From: Marinobacter sp. es.042 | Lineage (GTDB): Bacteria; Pseudomonadota; Gammaproteobacteria; Pseudomonadales; Oleiphilaceae | NCBI RefSeq assembly: GCF_900188315.1 | Contig: NZ_LT897781.1 | Location: 2,914,001 to 2,978,000 of the forward strand | Reading direction: 5' to 3' | DNA length: 64,000 bases | Shown here: in pieces, positions 42,084-51,007 of the stretch | Numbering within the stretch: position 1 is the stretch's first letter | Layout: every line of letters starts with the position of its first letter | The notes under the pieces: model-generated | The model's database searches: none | What the model was told of the DNA's origin: nothing | Seen by the model: the letters and a program-made list of their open reading frames with translations, nothing else | Program-made: the position numbers and the translations under genes

Positions 42084-44177
42084 TTACAGGTCAGCGAACT
42101 TACGGCCTTCAGCAACCAGCTTCTCGAGCAGAGCCGCCGGCTCCCACTGCTCGCCACCAACGGTATCCTGGTACTTCTTAACCGCTGAAAGAATCGTATC
42201 CAGACCTTCCTGATCGGCCCAGAACATGGGGCCACCGCGATAGGCCGGGAAGCCATAGCCGTAGATCCAGACAATGTCGATATCCAGCGGACGGTCGGCG
42301 ATGCCTTCCTCCAGGATCTTCGCGCCCTCATTGATCATCACATACACGCAGCGCTCGAGGATTTCCTGATCGGTAATCTCCCGGGGCGTAATCCCCTGTT
42401 CCTTGCGGAACTGCTCGATCAGCTGCTCCACTTCCGGGTCGGGAATCGGCTTGCGGCTGCCTTCCTCATACTTGTATACACCTGCCTGGGTCTTCTGACC
42501 AAGGCGGCCCTGTTCGGCAAGCTTATCCATCCAGCTGGCGGGAATGTCTTCACCAGCCTTGCGGCGCTCTTCGCGAATCCGGTAACCCACATCAATCCCG
42601 GCCAGATCGGACATTGCGAACTGGCCCATGGGGAAACCGAGATCGGTCAGCACCTTGTCGACCTGCTGCGGGGTCGCCCCCTCATCCACCAGGGACATGG
42701 CCTCGGTCCCGCGCTTGTGGAGCATCCGGTTGCCGACAAAGCCGTAGCAGTTGCCCACCATGACACCGACTTTCTTGATCTTCTTGGCAACCGCCATCAC
42801 CGTGGCTTTGACCTCGTCGGAGGTCTTGCTGCCACGCACGTTCTCCAGCAGCTTCATCACATTGGCCGGGCTGAAGAAGTGCATGCCCACTACGTCTTCC
42901 GGTCGCTTGGTGGCAGACGCAATCTCGTCGATATCCAGGGTTGAGGTATTGGACGCCAGAATCGCACCCGGCTTGCAGACTTCATCGAGCTTGGCAAAGA
43001 TTTCTTTCTTGATGGCCATGTTCTCGAATACCGCCTCGATGACCAGGTCAACGTCCCGGAAATCGTCGTAGGTCAGGCTCGGGGTGATCAGCGCCATCCG
43101 CTGTTCCACCTGCTCCTGGGTCAATTTGCCCTTCTTCGCGGAGTTCTCATAGTTGCGACGAATGATAGCCAGGCCCTTGTCGAGGGCCTCCTGTTTGACC
43201 TCGACGATGGTGACCGGAATACCCACGTTGACGAAGTTCATGGCAATACCGCCACCCATGGTGCCGGCACCAATTATGCCGACGCTCTTCACGTCACGAA
43301 CCGGCGTATCCTTGGACAGTCCCTTGACCTTGGAGACTTCACGCTCGCCGAAGAACGAGTGGATCAGGCCGGCGCGCTGGGGTGATTCCATGCATTCCAT
43401 GAACAGTTCCCGCTCGCGCTTCATGCCCTCGTCGAAAGGCAAATTGAACGCCGCTTCCACAGCGTCGACACACTTGAACGGGGAGAAAAGACCTCGGGCC
43501 CGTTTCTTCAGCTCGTCACGGAACTGGTCGAAGACATCGCTGCCCTTGTCCGCCTCGATTTTGTCGGTGATATCCCGAACACGACGTACCGGCTTACCTT
43601 CGTCGACTACTTTCTGCGCATAGGCCGTGCCCACTGCGCGGATATCGTCGCCTTCTTCGACGGCATCGAGAATGCCCAGGGCCAGGGCATCCTCGGCGCC
43701 GACAAATTCACCGGTGGTGATCATTGCCAGGGCTTTGCGGGCGCCGGTCAGGCGCGGAAGCCGCTGTGTGCCGCCAGCACCCGGCAGAAGGCCCAACTTC
43801 ACTTCCGGCAGGCCTACCTTGGCGCTGCTGATCGCAACCCGGTAGTGACAGCTAAGAGCGGTTTCCAGGCCACCACCGAGGGCGGTGCCATGGATCGCGG
43901 CAACCAGCGGCTTGTCGCTGTTTTCAAACGTGTTGACCAGTGTCGGCAGCGTGGGCTCCTGCATGGGTTTGCCGAATTCACGGATGTCGGCACCAGCAAT
44001 AAAGGTGCGCCCTTCACAAACGAGCAGGAGCGCCCTGGCCTCGGCATCCTTCTGGCCCTGCTCCAGGGCTGCGAGCAGACCGGAACGAACAGCCTGGCCG
44101 AGGGCGTTTACCGGCGGGTAGTTCACGGTAATAACGCCGATGTTGCCTTCCCGGTTATAGCTAACGACCTCAGACAT
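42084..44177 (-). CDS. Multifunctional enoyl-CoA hydratase / 3-hydroxyacyl-CoA dehydrogenase (FadB/FadJ-like)
   Basis: 697 residues from MSEVVSYNREGNIGV, with GAGGAGA before the ATG. The N-terminal crotonase domain (about 1-185) has the oxyanion-hole pattern CEGRTFIAGADIREFG and HGTALGGGLETALSC; the acidic catalytic pair lies in LPEVKLGLLPGAGGTQRL. The dehydrogenase half has IGAGTMGGGIAMNFVNVG, the HFFSPANVMKLLENV block and NCYGFVGNRM. The layout is peroxisomal-type rather than E. coli FadB, lacking the FadA contact motif as far as can be seen. With the thiolase it covers three steps of beta-oxidation. A TGTTTC-N7-AAAACC dyad lies 30 nt upstream. Confidence 0.92.
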   Translation of the reverse strand: MSEVVSYNREGNIGVITVNYPPVNALGQAVRSGLLAALEQGQKDAEARALLLVCEGRTFIAGADIREFGKPMQEPTLPTLVNTFENSDKPLVAAIHGTALGGGLETALSCHYRVAISSAKVGLPEVKLGLLPGAGGTQRLPRLTGARKALAMITTGEFVGAEDALALGILDAVEEGDDIRAVGTAYAQKVVDEGKPVRRVRDITDKIEADKGSDVFDQFRDELKKRARGLFSPFKCVDAVEAAFNLPFDEGMKRERELFMECMESPQRAGLIHSFFGEREVSKVKGLSKDTPVRDVKSVGIIGAGTMGGGIAMNFVNVGIPVTIVEVKQEALDKGLAIIRRNYENSAKKGKLTQEQVEQRMALITPSLTYDDFRDVDLVIEAVFENMAIKKEIFAKLDEVCKPGAILASNTSTLDIDEIASATKRPEDVVGMHFFSPANVMKLLENVRGSKTSDEVKATVMAVAKKIKKVGVMVGNCYGFVGNRMLHKRGTEAMSLVDEGATPQQVDKVLTDLGFPMGQFAMSDLAGIDVGYRIREERRKAGEDIPASWMDKLAEQGRLGQKTQAGVYKYEEGSRKPIPDPEVEQLIEQFRKEQGITPREITDQEILERCVYVMINEGAKILEEGIADRPLDIDIVWIYGYGFPAYRGGPMFWADQEGLDTILSAVKKYQDTVGGEQWEPAALLEKLVAEGRKFADL

Positions 44178-44206
44178 GATTTCTCCTCGCATTCGTTCTG
44201 AAATAT

Positions 44207-44225
44207 GGTTTTAACTAGCGAAACA
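44207..44225 (-). promoter_or_regulatory. Candidate IclR operator upstream of fadB-like gene
   Basis: On the minus strand TGTTTC-GCTAGTT-AAAACC. It shares the 6-7-6 layout with sites at 47844-47862 and 62920-62938. It lies 30 bp before the ATG, where it could block or overlap the promoter. A separate palindrome GTGGTT-TC-AACCAC follows at 44253-44266. Confidence 0.5.
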
Positions 44226-44282
44226 TGCGTACGATTTAATACAAGTTCGTTTGTGGTTTCAACCACCCATTAAACTACATGC

Positions 44283-44315
44283 ACAAAAAAACCGCAGGGG
44301 TTCCTCTGCGGTTTC
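44283..44315 (-). terminator. Rho-independent terminator of the IclR gene
   Basis: On the minus strand AAACCGCAG, an 8-nt loop region, CTGCGGTT and then a run of T (TTTTTTTG). The stem is GC-rich and directly followed by the T-run. It lies 30 nt past the regulator stop. The opposite strand ends in GGTTTCTTG and could serve weakly the other way. Confidence 0.85.
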
Positions 44316-44344
44316 TTGATTTGGAGTTTGTCGGGAGGTGGCTT

Positions 44345-45169
44345 TTAGACGCCCAGAGATTCTATATCGCCTGCCAGCATCGCGAGCTGGTGCGCTATGG
44401 AACCCCGAAGCTTTTCGGCCGGCACCAGATAGGACGGCGCAGCGCAGGTCAGGGCCATGATGGTGCCATCCTGTAGGTGGATGGGCACGCCGGCGGAGTT
44501 GATATTGCGGTCCCACTCCCCGATGGACAGGCAGAAGCCGTGTTCCTTGTAATCCTTCATGGCCTGGTCGAGGCCGGCCTTTTTCTCTGGCCAGTCGTCT
44601 CCGAACTTGGCAGCCATGGCGTCGTCAATGACCAGGCGTGCCTTGTCGCTGATGGCGCAGTAGTAGGCACGGCCGGCAGACGTGGTGGCCATGGGCAGCT
44701 TCAGGCCGATGTCCATGCGCAGCAGGGAGGCTTCCGGTGGCAGGCGGTTTTCCACATAGATCATGTGCAACCTGTCACGGCAGGTAAGGCCGACCGACAT
44801 GTTGGTCTGGCGAGCAAACTCGTCCATGTAGGGCTTGGCCAGTTGGCGAACCTTGAGGTTGGACACGTAGGCATAACCCAGTGCAAGAACCCCTGAACTG
44901 AGCTGGTATTTCTCCAGCTGGGTGTTGTAGCTGAGGTAACCCAGCTTGGTCAGGGTGTAGGTCATTCGCGACACGGTCGGCTTGGGCAGCCCGGTGATGC
45001 GGGCGATGTCCTGGTTGCCCAGGATGACAGGACCCTGGCTGAAGGCGCGGAGCACGTCCAGGCCGCGGGACAGGGCCTCGACAAACTTGCGGTCTTTCTC
45101 CGGCTTCACGGGCTCACCGTCAGTGGATGCCACTTTCAGTTCGGGTGAGATCTGCTTTTTTCCTGCCAT
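44345..45169 (-). CDS. IclR-family transcriptional regulator
   Basis: 274 residues. The N-terminal winged helix includes LSRGLDVLRAFSQGPVILGN and ITGLPKPTVSRMTYTLTKLG, the IclR recognition helix. The C-terminal effector domain (about 95-270) has MDIGLKLPMATTSAGRAYY and INSAGVPIHLQDGTIMALTC. It lies between the FadB-like operon and the divergent reductase gene. A TGTTTC/GAAACA motif is found at several nearby promoters, so this is the prime candidate to control them. The effector may be an acyl-CoA or organic acid; unknown. Confidence 0.9.
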   Translation of the reverse strand: MAGKKQISPELKVASTDGEPVKPEKDRKFVEALSRGLDVLRAFSQGPVILGNQDIARITGLPKPTVSRMTYTLTKLGYLSYNTQLEKYQLSSGVLALGYAYVSNLKVRQLAKPYMDEFARQTNMSVGLTCRDRLHMIYVENRLPPEASLLRMDIGLKLPMATTSAGRAYYCAISDKARLVIDDAMAAKFGDDWPEKKAGLDQAMKDYKEHGFCLSIGEWDRNINSAGVPIHLQDGTIMALTCAAPSYLVPAEKLRGSIAHQLAMLAGDIESLGV

Positions 45170-45303
45170 AATGGGACGTCCTCCAACCGCGTCGCCCGCT
45201 CCGGTAACCGGTGTATTAATATGGTGAATAATAAAGGATTCATCATTTTAATCGCTGCAGAAATCAAGTACCAGAAAGTCTTTTCAAAATCCGTACCAAA
45301 TAT

Positions 45304-45326
45304 GAAACACTTATTACTTATGTTTC
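45304..45326. promoter_or_regulatory. GAAACA...TGTTTC inverted pair between iclR-type and reductase genes
   Basis: GAAACA (45304-45309) and TGTTTC (45321-45326) form an inverted pair with an 11-bp spacer in an AT-rich 276-bp divergent gap. The half-sites equal those of the proposed IclR motif but face the other way and are further apart. They may be autoregulatory. Confidence 0.35.
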
Positions 45327-45445
45327 AAATTTGGAATCGCAAGGCGGTATTGTGTACCGAATTTTCCGAATTTATCCGTTTTTCTGTTCTGCATTGCAAA
45401 ACAAACTAGCAGCCATCGAACCCTGTGACGACCCCCGGAGGCGAA

Positions 45446-46375
45446 ATGAAGATTCTTTTTGTGGCAGGCGACCCGAAACCCGAGCGCTGGACAGTGCCCA
45501 TCAAGGAACTGCTGCCGGAAGCCGAGGTTTACGTCTGGGATCCGGAAGGGCCCGCTGTTGATGCGGATTACGCCATCGTGTGGCAGCCACCCGAGGCCCT
45601 GTTCGAGCGGGAAAAGCATCTGAAGGCCGTATTCAGTCTCGGGGCGGGCATTGACGGACTGCTCAAGGTTGCCAACCTGCCTGAGGCACTGACGGTCGTG
45701 CGCCTGGAAGACGCAGGCATGTCGGTGCAGATGGCGGAATATGTGCTGCATCAGCTGCTGGAAGTCAGTCGCGGGATGGAAACCTACCGGGAGCAACAGC
45801 GACAGGGGGTCTGGAAAATCCATCGACCGATCAAACGCAGCGAGTGGCCGGTGGGTGTCATGGGGCTGGGCCATATCGGCAAGCGGGTTGCTAGCACTCT
45901 GGCCAATCTGGATTATCGGGTGAGCGGCTGGGCCCGCGGAGAGCATAGCCTGGAAGGGGTGAACACCTATGCCGGTCCGGACCAGCTCGGTGACTTTCTG
46001 CAAGCCACCCGGGTGCTGGTCAACACCCTGCCCCTAACCGACAACACCCGGAACATCATCGACTATGAACTACTGAGTCAGCTTCAACCCGGCGCCGTGC
46101 TGATCAACGTAGGCCGGGGTGAACACCTGGTCGAGGACGACCTGCTTCGGGCCCTGGACGACGGTACCTTGCTGCGCGCATCCCTGGATGTATTCCGGAA
46201 AGAGCCCCTTCCGGAGGGACACCCGTTCTGGCAGCGGAAAGAAATCACCATTACCCCGCACATCTCGGCCCGAACCCTGCGGGATGCCACCATCGAGCAG
46301 ATCACCGGCAAGATACGCGATCATGCCCAGGGCCTTGCCATTACGGGAATCGTGGATACCGACCGGGGCTACTGA
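45446..46375 (+). CDS. Glyoxylate/hydroxypyruvate reductase A-like dehydrogenase
   Basis: 309 residues from MKILFVAGDPKPERWT with GGAGG four bases before the ATG. The D-2-hydroxyacid dehydrogenase fold has the NAD(P) loop GVMGLGHIGKRVAST and catalytic residues in INVGRGEHLVEDD (Arg), DVFRKEPLPEGHPFWQ (Glu/Asp) and TPHISARTL (His). The short N-terminal domain and the LFEREKHLKAVFSLGAGIDG block match GhrA. It reduces glyoxylate or hydroxypyruvate with NADPH in the cytoplasm. It is divergent from the IclR gene and converges on the unknown transporter with 22 bp between. Confidence 0.85.
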   Translation: MKILFVAGDPKPERWTVPIKELLPEAEVYVWDPEGPAVDADYAIVWQPPEALFEREKHLKAVFSLGAGIDGLLKVANLPEALTVVRLEDAGMSVQMAEYVLHQLLEVSRGMETYREQQRQGVWKIHRPIKRSEWPVGVMGLGHIGKRVASTLANLDYRVSGWARGEHSLEGVNTYAGPDQLGDFLQATRVLVNTLPLTDNTRNIIDYELLSQLQPGAVLINVGRGEHLVEDDLLRALDDGTLLRASLDVFRKEPLPEGHPFWQRKEITITPHISARTLRDATIEQITGKIRDHAQGLAITGIVDTDRGY

Positions 46376-46397
46376 TCCACGCCATGTGCAGCGTCGG

Positions 46398-47762
46398 TCA
46401 AGGCAGGGCCGGCGCCAGCCAGGCCACCAGCGCCGTAAGAACCAGCAGTACAGGCAACGCGATCAGCGCAAACAGGCCGTTCCACCGAAACGCCACAACC
46501 CACCGGGAGATCTGCCCGAACCGGGACAGCAGCATGACGGAGGGGCCAAAGGGCGAGAGCATCATGGCCAGGGAAAAGCCGATGACCAGAGCCACGGCGA
46601 CTGGCAGCAAATCCATCCCCTCCGCGACCAGCTGGGGCAGCAAGCCCGCCTGGACACTCAGAACCGTGATGGGAATGATGCCGATCATGGAGAACATGGG
46701 CAGCATCAGCATGCCCACAACGGCGACCAGGAACACGCCGCCACCAGTGGCAACAAGGCCAGCAAGCGCATCCGCCGGAATGACCGCAGACAGGGCAACC
46801 CCCAGGATGGCAGAGGCGGCAAAAATGGCCATTTCATTCTGCATGGCCCATACCTGGCCCGCACCCTCCTTCAAAACCGGCATGAGCGCCCGCTCCTGCC
46901 AGAGCATGTAAAGCAGCGTTACGGTGGGCACCGACAACATGGCCGCCACCGACACCTTGAAATCGGTCGTCGCCACCAGGCCCGCCATCACCGAGAATAC
47001 CACCAGGATCAGCGCAAGCAGGCGCCCGGTGCCCGGCAACCAGCCTTCAACGGCGATGCGCTCACTGCTGACCTTGCGGAAGCGCCGCTGTTCCAGCACC
47101 CAGCCAATCAGCACCATCAGAAGCGCCGCAACCAGACCGAATGGCAGCAGCTGTGACCAGCTGAGTTGCGGCAGTTCGCGGGTAAGAATGGCAACGGCCA
47201 CACTGGTGGGCGCCACCAGCGGCACCAGGGCAAAGCCCCTGAGGGCACTGATCAGAACGCTCCGTAACCACTGCAGGCGCGACTCGCCGCTGATGCCGCG
47301 CTCACGCAGTGTTTCAGAGAGGCTTCCGCACAACAGGTTCATCATGCCAAAGCTCAGAACCGTGGCTACGCCACAACTGACCAGGGCGTACTTGGGATAA
47401 AGCAGTATAGGCTTTCCACCCAGTAGCACATCGTGAATCCGGCGCAATACCTCGAACCGGCGAACAAGGCACTGCATCATGCCCAGGCTACCCAGAAACG
47501 CAGAGTAAAAGGCCGCGTCAGACGCCGCTTTCAGCAGTTGCCCGGCGTCGAGAGATCCGCGCCATGCAAAACCGCCGAGGACCAGCAGGGCGATTACCAG
47601 CAGCATCCGGGCGTACCCCTGCAGGCGACCGGCCCCTGCCAGAAAGGCAGAGACAAACATAACGCCCGCCAAAGCACTGAGCTCGCGGCTCTCAAGGCAA
47701 ATGGCCACCAGCTCGGTAACCACCGCCAGGGACACCAACCACTGGAGCATGCCACTCAACAC
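46398..47762 (-). CDS. Polytopic membrane protein, probable transporter of unidentified family
   Basis: 454 residues, almost entirely hydrophobic, with about 12 membrane helices and short charged loops (for example SLSETLRERGISGESRLQW). A duplicated feel, LVAPTSVAVAILTRELP in the first half and FGPSVMLLSRFGQISR in the second, suggests re-entrant hairpins of ion-transporter-superfamily carriers for organic acids. I do not recognise the family. It diverges from the glutaryl-CoA dehydrogenase gene over a 180-bp gap with a perfect TGTTTC-N7-GAAACA dyad. Uptake of a dicarboxylate or similar acid would fit, but this rests on context. Confidence 0.75.
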   Translation of the reverse strand: MLSGMLQWLVSLAVVTELVAICLESRELSALAGVMFVSAFLAGAGRLQGYARMLLVIALLVLGGFAWRGSLDAGQLLKAASDAAFYSAFLGSLGMMQCLVRRFEVLRRIHDVLLGGKPILLYPKYALVSCGVATVLSFGMMNLLCGSLSETLRERGISGESRLQWLRSVLISALRGFALVPLVAPTSVAVAILTRELPQLSWSQLLPFGLVAALLMVLIGWVLEQRRFRKVSSERIAVEGWLPGTGRLLALILVVFSVMAGLVATTDFKVSVAAMLSVPTVTLLYMLWQERALMPVLKEGAGQVWAMQNEMAIFAASAILGVALSAVIPADALAGLVATGGGVFLVAVVGMLMLPMFSMIGIIPITVLSVQAGLLPQLVAEGMDLLPVAVALVIGFSLAMMLSPFGPSVMLLSRFGQISRWVVAFRWNGLFALIALPVLLVLTALVAWLAPALP

Positions 47763-47842
47763 GGGGGCACCTGGTCAGCCTTGAACACTGCTTGCATTTC
47801 CATAACACCCGGATTAGTCTTTCGGAAGCAAATTACAAAACT

Positions 47843-47863
47843 GTGTTTCGCTTAATGAAACAC
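47843..47863. promoter_or_regulatory. Perfect palindromic operator candidate, GTGTTTC-N7-GAAACAC
   Basis: GTGTTTC (47843-47849) and GAAACAC (47857-47863) are perfect inverted repeats around GCTTAAT. It lies between the divergent transporter and gcdH genes, 80 bp before each start codon. It is the strongest member of the proposed IclR motif. Confidence 0.65.
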
Positions 47864-47942
47864 CGTTGACACAAAGATAGCACAGATTGGCCCCTCGCCC
47901 CTAGCGTCGGGCCTTCGATATTCGCTTTCAGGAGAGTACACA

Positions 47943-49112
47943 ATGGCTTCCGCACCCTGGAATGATCTGCTGGGTTTCGACGCCCAACTTGACGAAACCG
48001 AGCGTCAGGTACGAGACAGCATCCGCAGCTTCTGTGACGAGCAACTGATGCCCGGAATCACCGAGGCCAATCGGCACGAAAAGTTCGATCGCTCTATCTT
48101 CAACCAGATGGGCGAACTCGGCATGCTGGGCGCGACCCTACCGGAAGAATACGGTGGGCCCGGGCTGAACCATGTCTGCTACGGCCTGATCGCCCGGGAA
48201 GTGGAGAGGGTGGACTCGGCCTACCGCTCGGCCCTGAGCGTTCAGTCTTCCCTGGTCATGTACCCGATCTACTCCTACGGTAAGGAAGCGATGAAAAAAC
48301 GCATCCTGCCCAAGCTGGCCTCCGGCGAGTACGTTGGCTGCTTTGGTCTGACCGAACCCAATCACGGGTCCGACCCCAGTGGCATGGAAACCCGGGCCAA
48401 AAAGGTCGACGGCGGATACCTGCTGAGCGGTTCAAAAACCTGGATCACCAACTCTCCCATTGCCGATGTCTGCGTGGTCTGGGCCAAGCTGGACGGTAAG
48501 GTGAACGGTTTTGTGATTGAGCGTGAGGGTGCCACGGGCCTGGAAACGCCGAAGATCCAGGGCAAGTTTTCCCTGCGGGCCTCGGAAACCGGCTCCATCT
48601 TTATGGACGAGGTGTTCGTTCCGGACGAAAATCATCTTGAGGTGGAGGGGCTGAAAGGTCCGTTCAGCTGCCTCAACAAGGCCCGCTTCGGCATCAGTTG
48701 GGGGTCTCTGGGCGCCGCTGAATTCTGCTGGCATGCGGCCCGCAACTACACCCTGGAGCGCAAGCAGTTTGGCAAGCCCCTGGCCGCCAACCAGCTGATC
48801 CAGAAAAAGCTGGTGGATATGCAGACCGAGATCACCATCGGCCTGCAGGCTGTTCTGCAACTGGGCCGCATGATGGATGCAGGCACTGTAACGCCGGATG
48901 CCATCTCGTTGCTCAAGCGCAACAACTGCGGCAAGGCACTGGATATCGCCCGGGTTGCCCGGGACATGCATGGCGGCAACGGCATCGCCGACGAGTACCA
49001 TGTGATCCGTCACGTGATGAATCTGGAGGCCGTGAACACCTATGAAGGCACACACGACGTTCACGCCCTGATTCTGGGCCGTGGCCAGACAGGCATTCAG
49101 GCTTTCAGTTGA
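47943..49112 (+). CDS. gcdH: Glutaryl-CoA dehydrogenase
   Basis: 389 residues, with an AGGAGAG stretch before the ATG. The acyl-CoA dehydrogenase fold has [19 protein letters not shown] (the HGSD block specific to glutaryl-CoA dehydrogenases), [15 protein letters not shown], the FAD motif [15 protein letters not shown] and [17 protein letters not shown]. The catalytic base is Glu368 in [20 protein letters not shown]. It oxidises and decarboxylates glutaryl-CoA to crotonyl-CoA in lysine, tryptophan and glutarate breakdown. A hairpin follows. In pseudomonads the gene often has a CoA-transferase partner, which is not here. Confidence 0.92.
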   Translation: MASAPWNDLLGFDAQLDETERQVRDSIRSFCDEQLMPGITEANRHEKFDRSIFNQMGELGMLGATLPEEYGGPGLNHVCYGLIAREVERVDSAYRSALSVQSSLVMYPIYSYGKEAMKKRILPKLASGEYVGCFGLTEPNHGSDPSGMETRAKKVDGGYLLSGSKTWITNSPIADVCVVWAKLDGKVNGFVIEREGATGLETPKIQGKFSLRASETGSIFMDEVFVPDENHLEVEGLKGPFSCLNKARFGISWGSLGAAEFCWHAARNYTLERKQFGKPLAANQLIQKKLVDMQTEITIGLQAVLQLGRMMDAGTVTPDAISLLKRNNCGKALDIARVARDMHGGNGIADEYHVIRHVMNLEAVNTYEGTHDVHALILGRGQTGIQAFS

Positions 49113-49137
49113 TCTCGCCTGGTTAACCCCCAAACGA

Positions 49138-49166
49138 GAACGGCCCCTCAAGATGAGGGGCCGTTC
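49138..49166. terminator. Bidirectional hairpin between gcdH and the pyruvate carboxylase genes
   Basis: GAACGGCCCCTC (49138-49149) pairs perfectly with GAGGGGCCGTTC (49155-49166), 12 bp around a 5-nt loop, between two convergent genes. T-runs are short on both sides, so termination may be imperfect. Confidence 0.75.
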
Positions 49167-49186
49167 TGCATCACGCTCTGGCGAAC

Positions 49187-50986
49187 CTATTCGATCTCGA
49201 CCAGAACTTCTCCTGGCACCACACGATCACCCTTGGCAATAAACACGCCGGAAACCTTTCCGGCCGTGGTCGCCTTTACTTCGGTTTCCATCTTCATGGC
49301 CTCGATGATCAGCACTGGATCGCCGGCCTCAACCTCATCACCTTCCTTCACCAGCACATCCACGATGTTGCCGGGCATGCTTGTGGTTACATGACCTTCC
49401 TTGGTGGCGGTGGCCCGGCCACCACTGGACCGCGCACCCTCGCCGTCTTCTCCCAGCGAAGCCAGATGGATTTCCTCCGGCACCCCATCGACGGTCATGT
49501 AGAAACGACGCTCATTCTCACCGGAGGGGTTGGCGCCGGTGACGTGGATATCGTAGCTCTCACCATGAACCGTGATCTTGAATTTGCTGGAGACCGAGCC
49601 GCCCGAAGAACCGGTGGGAATGGGCTCCAGCGGCTCCGGCTGCAGCGTGCCGTCACGCCGCTGCTCAAGATAGGCCTTGGCCTGATCCGGGAACATGGCG
49701 TAGGTGAGCACATCCTCTTCGTTGGTGGCCAGATCGCCCACCTGTTTGCGCAACTCGTCGAGTTCACGGGGGATCAGGTTAGCCGGGCGCTCTTCAATCA
49801 GGTCCTCCTTGCCGACGGCGCGTTGCTGAAGCGATTTATCAACCGCAGCGGGTGCCTTGCCGTACCAGCCCTGAAGGTATTTCTTCACCTCGTTCGTGAT
49901 GGACTCGTAGCGCTTGCCGGCGAGCACGTTGATCACCGCCTGGGTACCTACAATCTGGGAGGTGGGTGTTACCAGCGGCGGATAACCAAGATCCTTGCGA
50001 ACCCGCGGAATTTCCTCGAACACGTCCTGGATGCGATCCAGCGCGCCCTGCTCCTTCAACTGGTTGGCGAGATTGGACATCATGCCACCGGGCACCTGGG
50101 ACAGGAGCACCGAGGTATCAACACCGTTATAGGCACTCTCGAACTGGTGATACTTCTTGCGCACTTCCCGGAAATGGCGTGTGGCCTTGTCGAGCAGCTC
50201 CAGGTTCAGCCCGGTCTCCAGACCGGCATCGTGCAGCGCCGCCACCAGTGATTCCGTGGGCGGATGACTGGTGCCGCCGGCAAAGGCCGACAGCGCGGTA
50301 TCAATATGGTCAACGCCGGCTTCCATGGCCGCCCACTGACACATGGGCGCCATGCCCGAGGTGGCGTGGGAGTGCAGGAAAACGGGCAGATTGAGGGTCT
50401 GCTTCAGCTTACCGACCAGCTCAGCAGTTACCGCCGGCGTCAGCAGCCCTGCCATGTCCTTGATCGCGATACTGTCCGCGCCCATGTCGGCCATGGCCTG
50501 GGCCTGCTCAAGATAGGCATCAGTGCCATGTACCGGACTCACGGTGTAGCAGATGGTGCCCTGTGCATGCTTGCCAGCCTTCTTGACCGCCTTGATGCTG
50601 GTTTCGAGATTGCGCACATCGTTCAGGGCATCAAAAATGCGGAACACATCCATGCCATTTTCGGCAGCCTTGGCAACGAATGCCTCAACCACGTCATCGC
50701 CATAATGGCGATAGCCCAGCAGGTTCTGGCCACGTAGCAACATCTGCAGGCGGGTATTGGGCAGGGCCTTTCTCAGGGTCCGGAGGCGCTCCCAGGGATC
50801 TTCCTTCAGGAAACGCACACAGGCGTCAAACGTAGCACCCCCCCAGCACTCCAGGGACCAGTAGCCGGCCTGGTCCAGCCACTCGCAGGCCGGAAGCATG
50901 TCTTCCGTGCGCATCCGGGTGGCGATCAGAGACTGATGGGCGTCCCTGAGAATAACGTCGGTAATATGAATCTTGCGCTTGGTCAT
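49187..50986 (-). CDS. Pyruvate carboxylase subunit B (carboxyltransferase plus biotin carrier)
   Basis: 599 residues. The N-terminal carboxyltransferase barrel has ITDVILRDAHQSLIATRMR, GGATFDACVRFLKEDPWERL and DSIAIKDMAGLLTP with catalytic Lys, and VFLHSHATSGMA. The C-terminal biotinyl domain carries Lys565 in EAMKMETEV. Without context the same protein would be called oxaloacetate decarboxylase alpha. No membrane beta or gamma subunit is present, and the biotin carboxylase gene lies 21 bp upstream, matching the two-subunit PycA/PycB pyruvate carboxylase of Pseudomonas. It replenishes oxaloacetate. Confidence 0.9.
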   Translation of the reverse strand: MTKRKIHITDVILRDAHQSLIATRMRTEDMLPACEWLDQAGYWSLECWGGATFDACVRFLKEDPWERLRTLRKALPNTRLQMLLRGQNLLGYRHYGDDVVEAFVAKAAENGMDVFRIFDALNDVRNLETSIKAVKKAGKHAQGTICYTVSPVHGTDAYLEQAQAMADMGADSIAIKDMAGLLTPAVTAELVGKLKQTLNLPVFLHSHATSGMAPMCQWAAMEAGVDHIDTALSAFAGGTSHPPTESLVAALHDAGLETGLNLELLDKATRHFREVRKKYHQFESAYNGVDTSVLLSQVPGGMMSNLANQLKEQGALDRIQDVFEEIPRVRKDLGYPPLVTPTSQIVGTQAVINVLAGKRYESITNEVKKYLQGWYGKAPAAVDKSLQQRAVGKEDLIEERPANLIPRELDELRKQVGDLATNEEDVLTYAMFPDQAKAYLEQRRDGTLQPEPLEPIPTGSSGGSVSSKFKITVHGESYDIHVTGANPSGENERRFYMTVDGVPEEIHLASLGEDGEGARSSGGRATATKEGHVTTSMPGNIVDVLVKEGDEVEAGDPVLIIEAMKMETEVKATTAGKVSGVFIAKGDRVVPGEVLVEIE

Positions 50987-51007
50987 TGGGATCTCTCCGA
51001 TGTTCTT

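Noticed and set aside
42016..42213. Plus-strand frame starting in the hairpin loop ([13 protein letters not shown]...)
   Set aside because: It starts at the conserved loop ATG and runs into the antisense of the FadB-like gene. The similar MSERSELFF at copy A shows it is a by-product of the repeat, not a protein.
49187..50986. Oxaloacetate decarboxylase sodium pump alpha subunit
   Set aside because: No beta or gamma membrane subunit is adjacent and a biotin carboxylase gene is, which points to pyruvate carboxylase.
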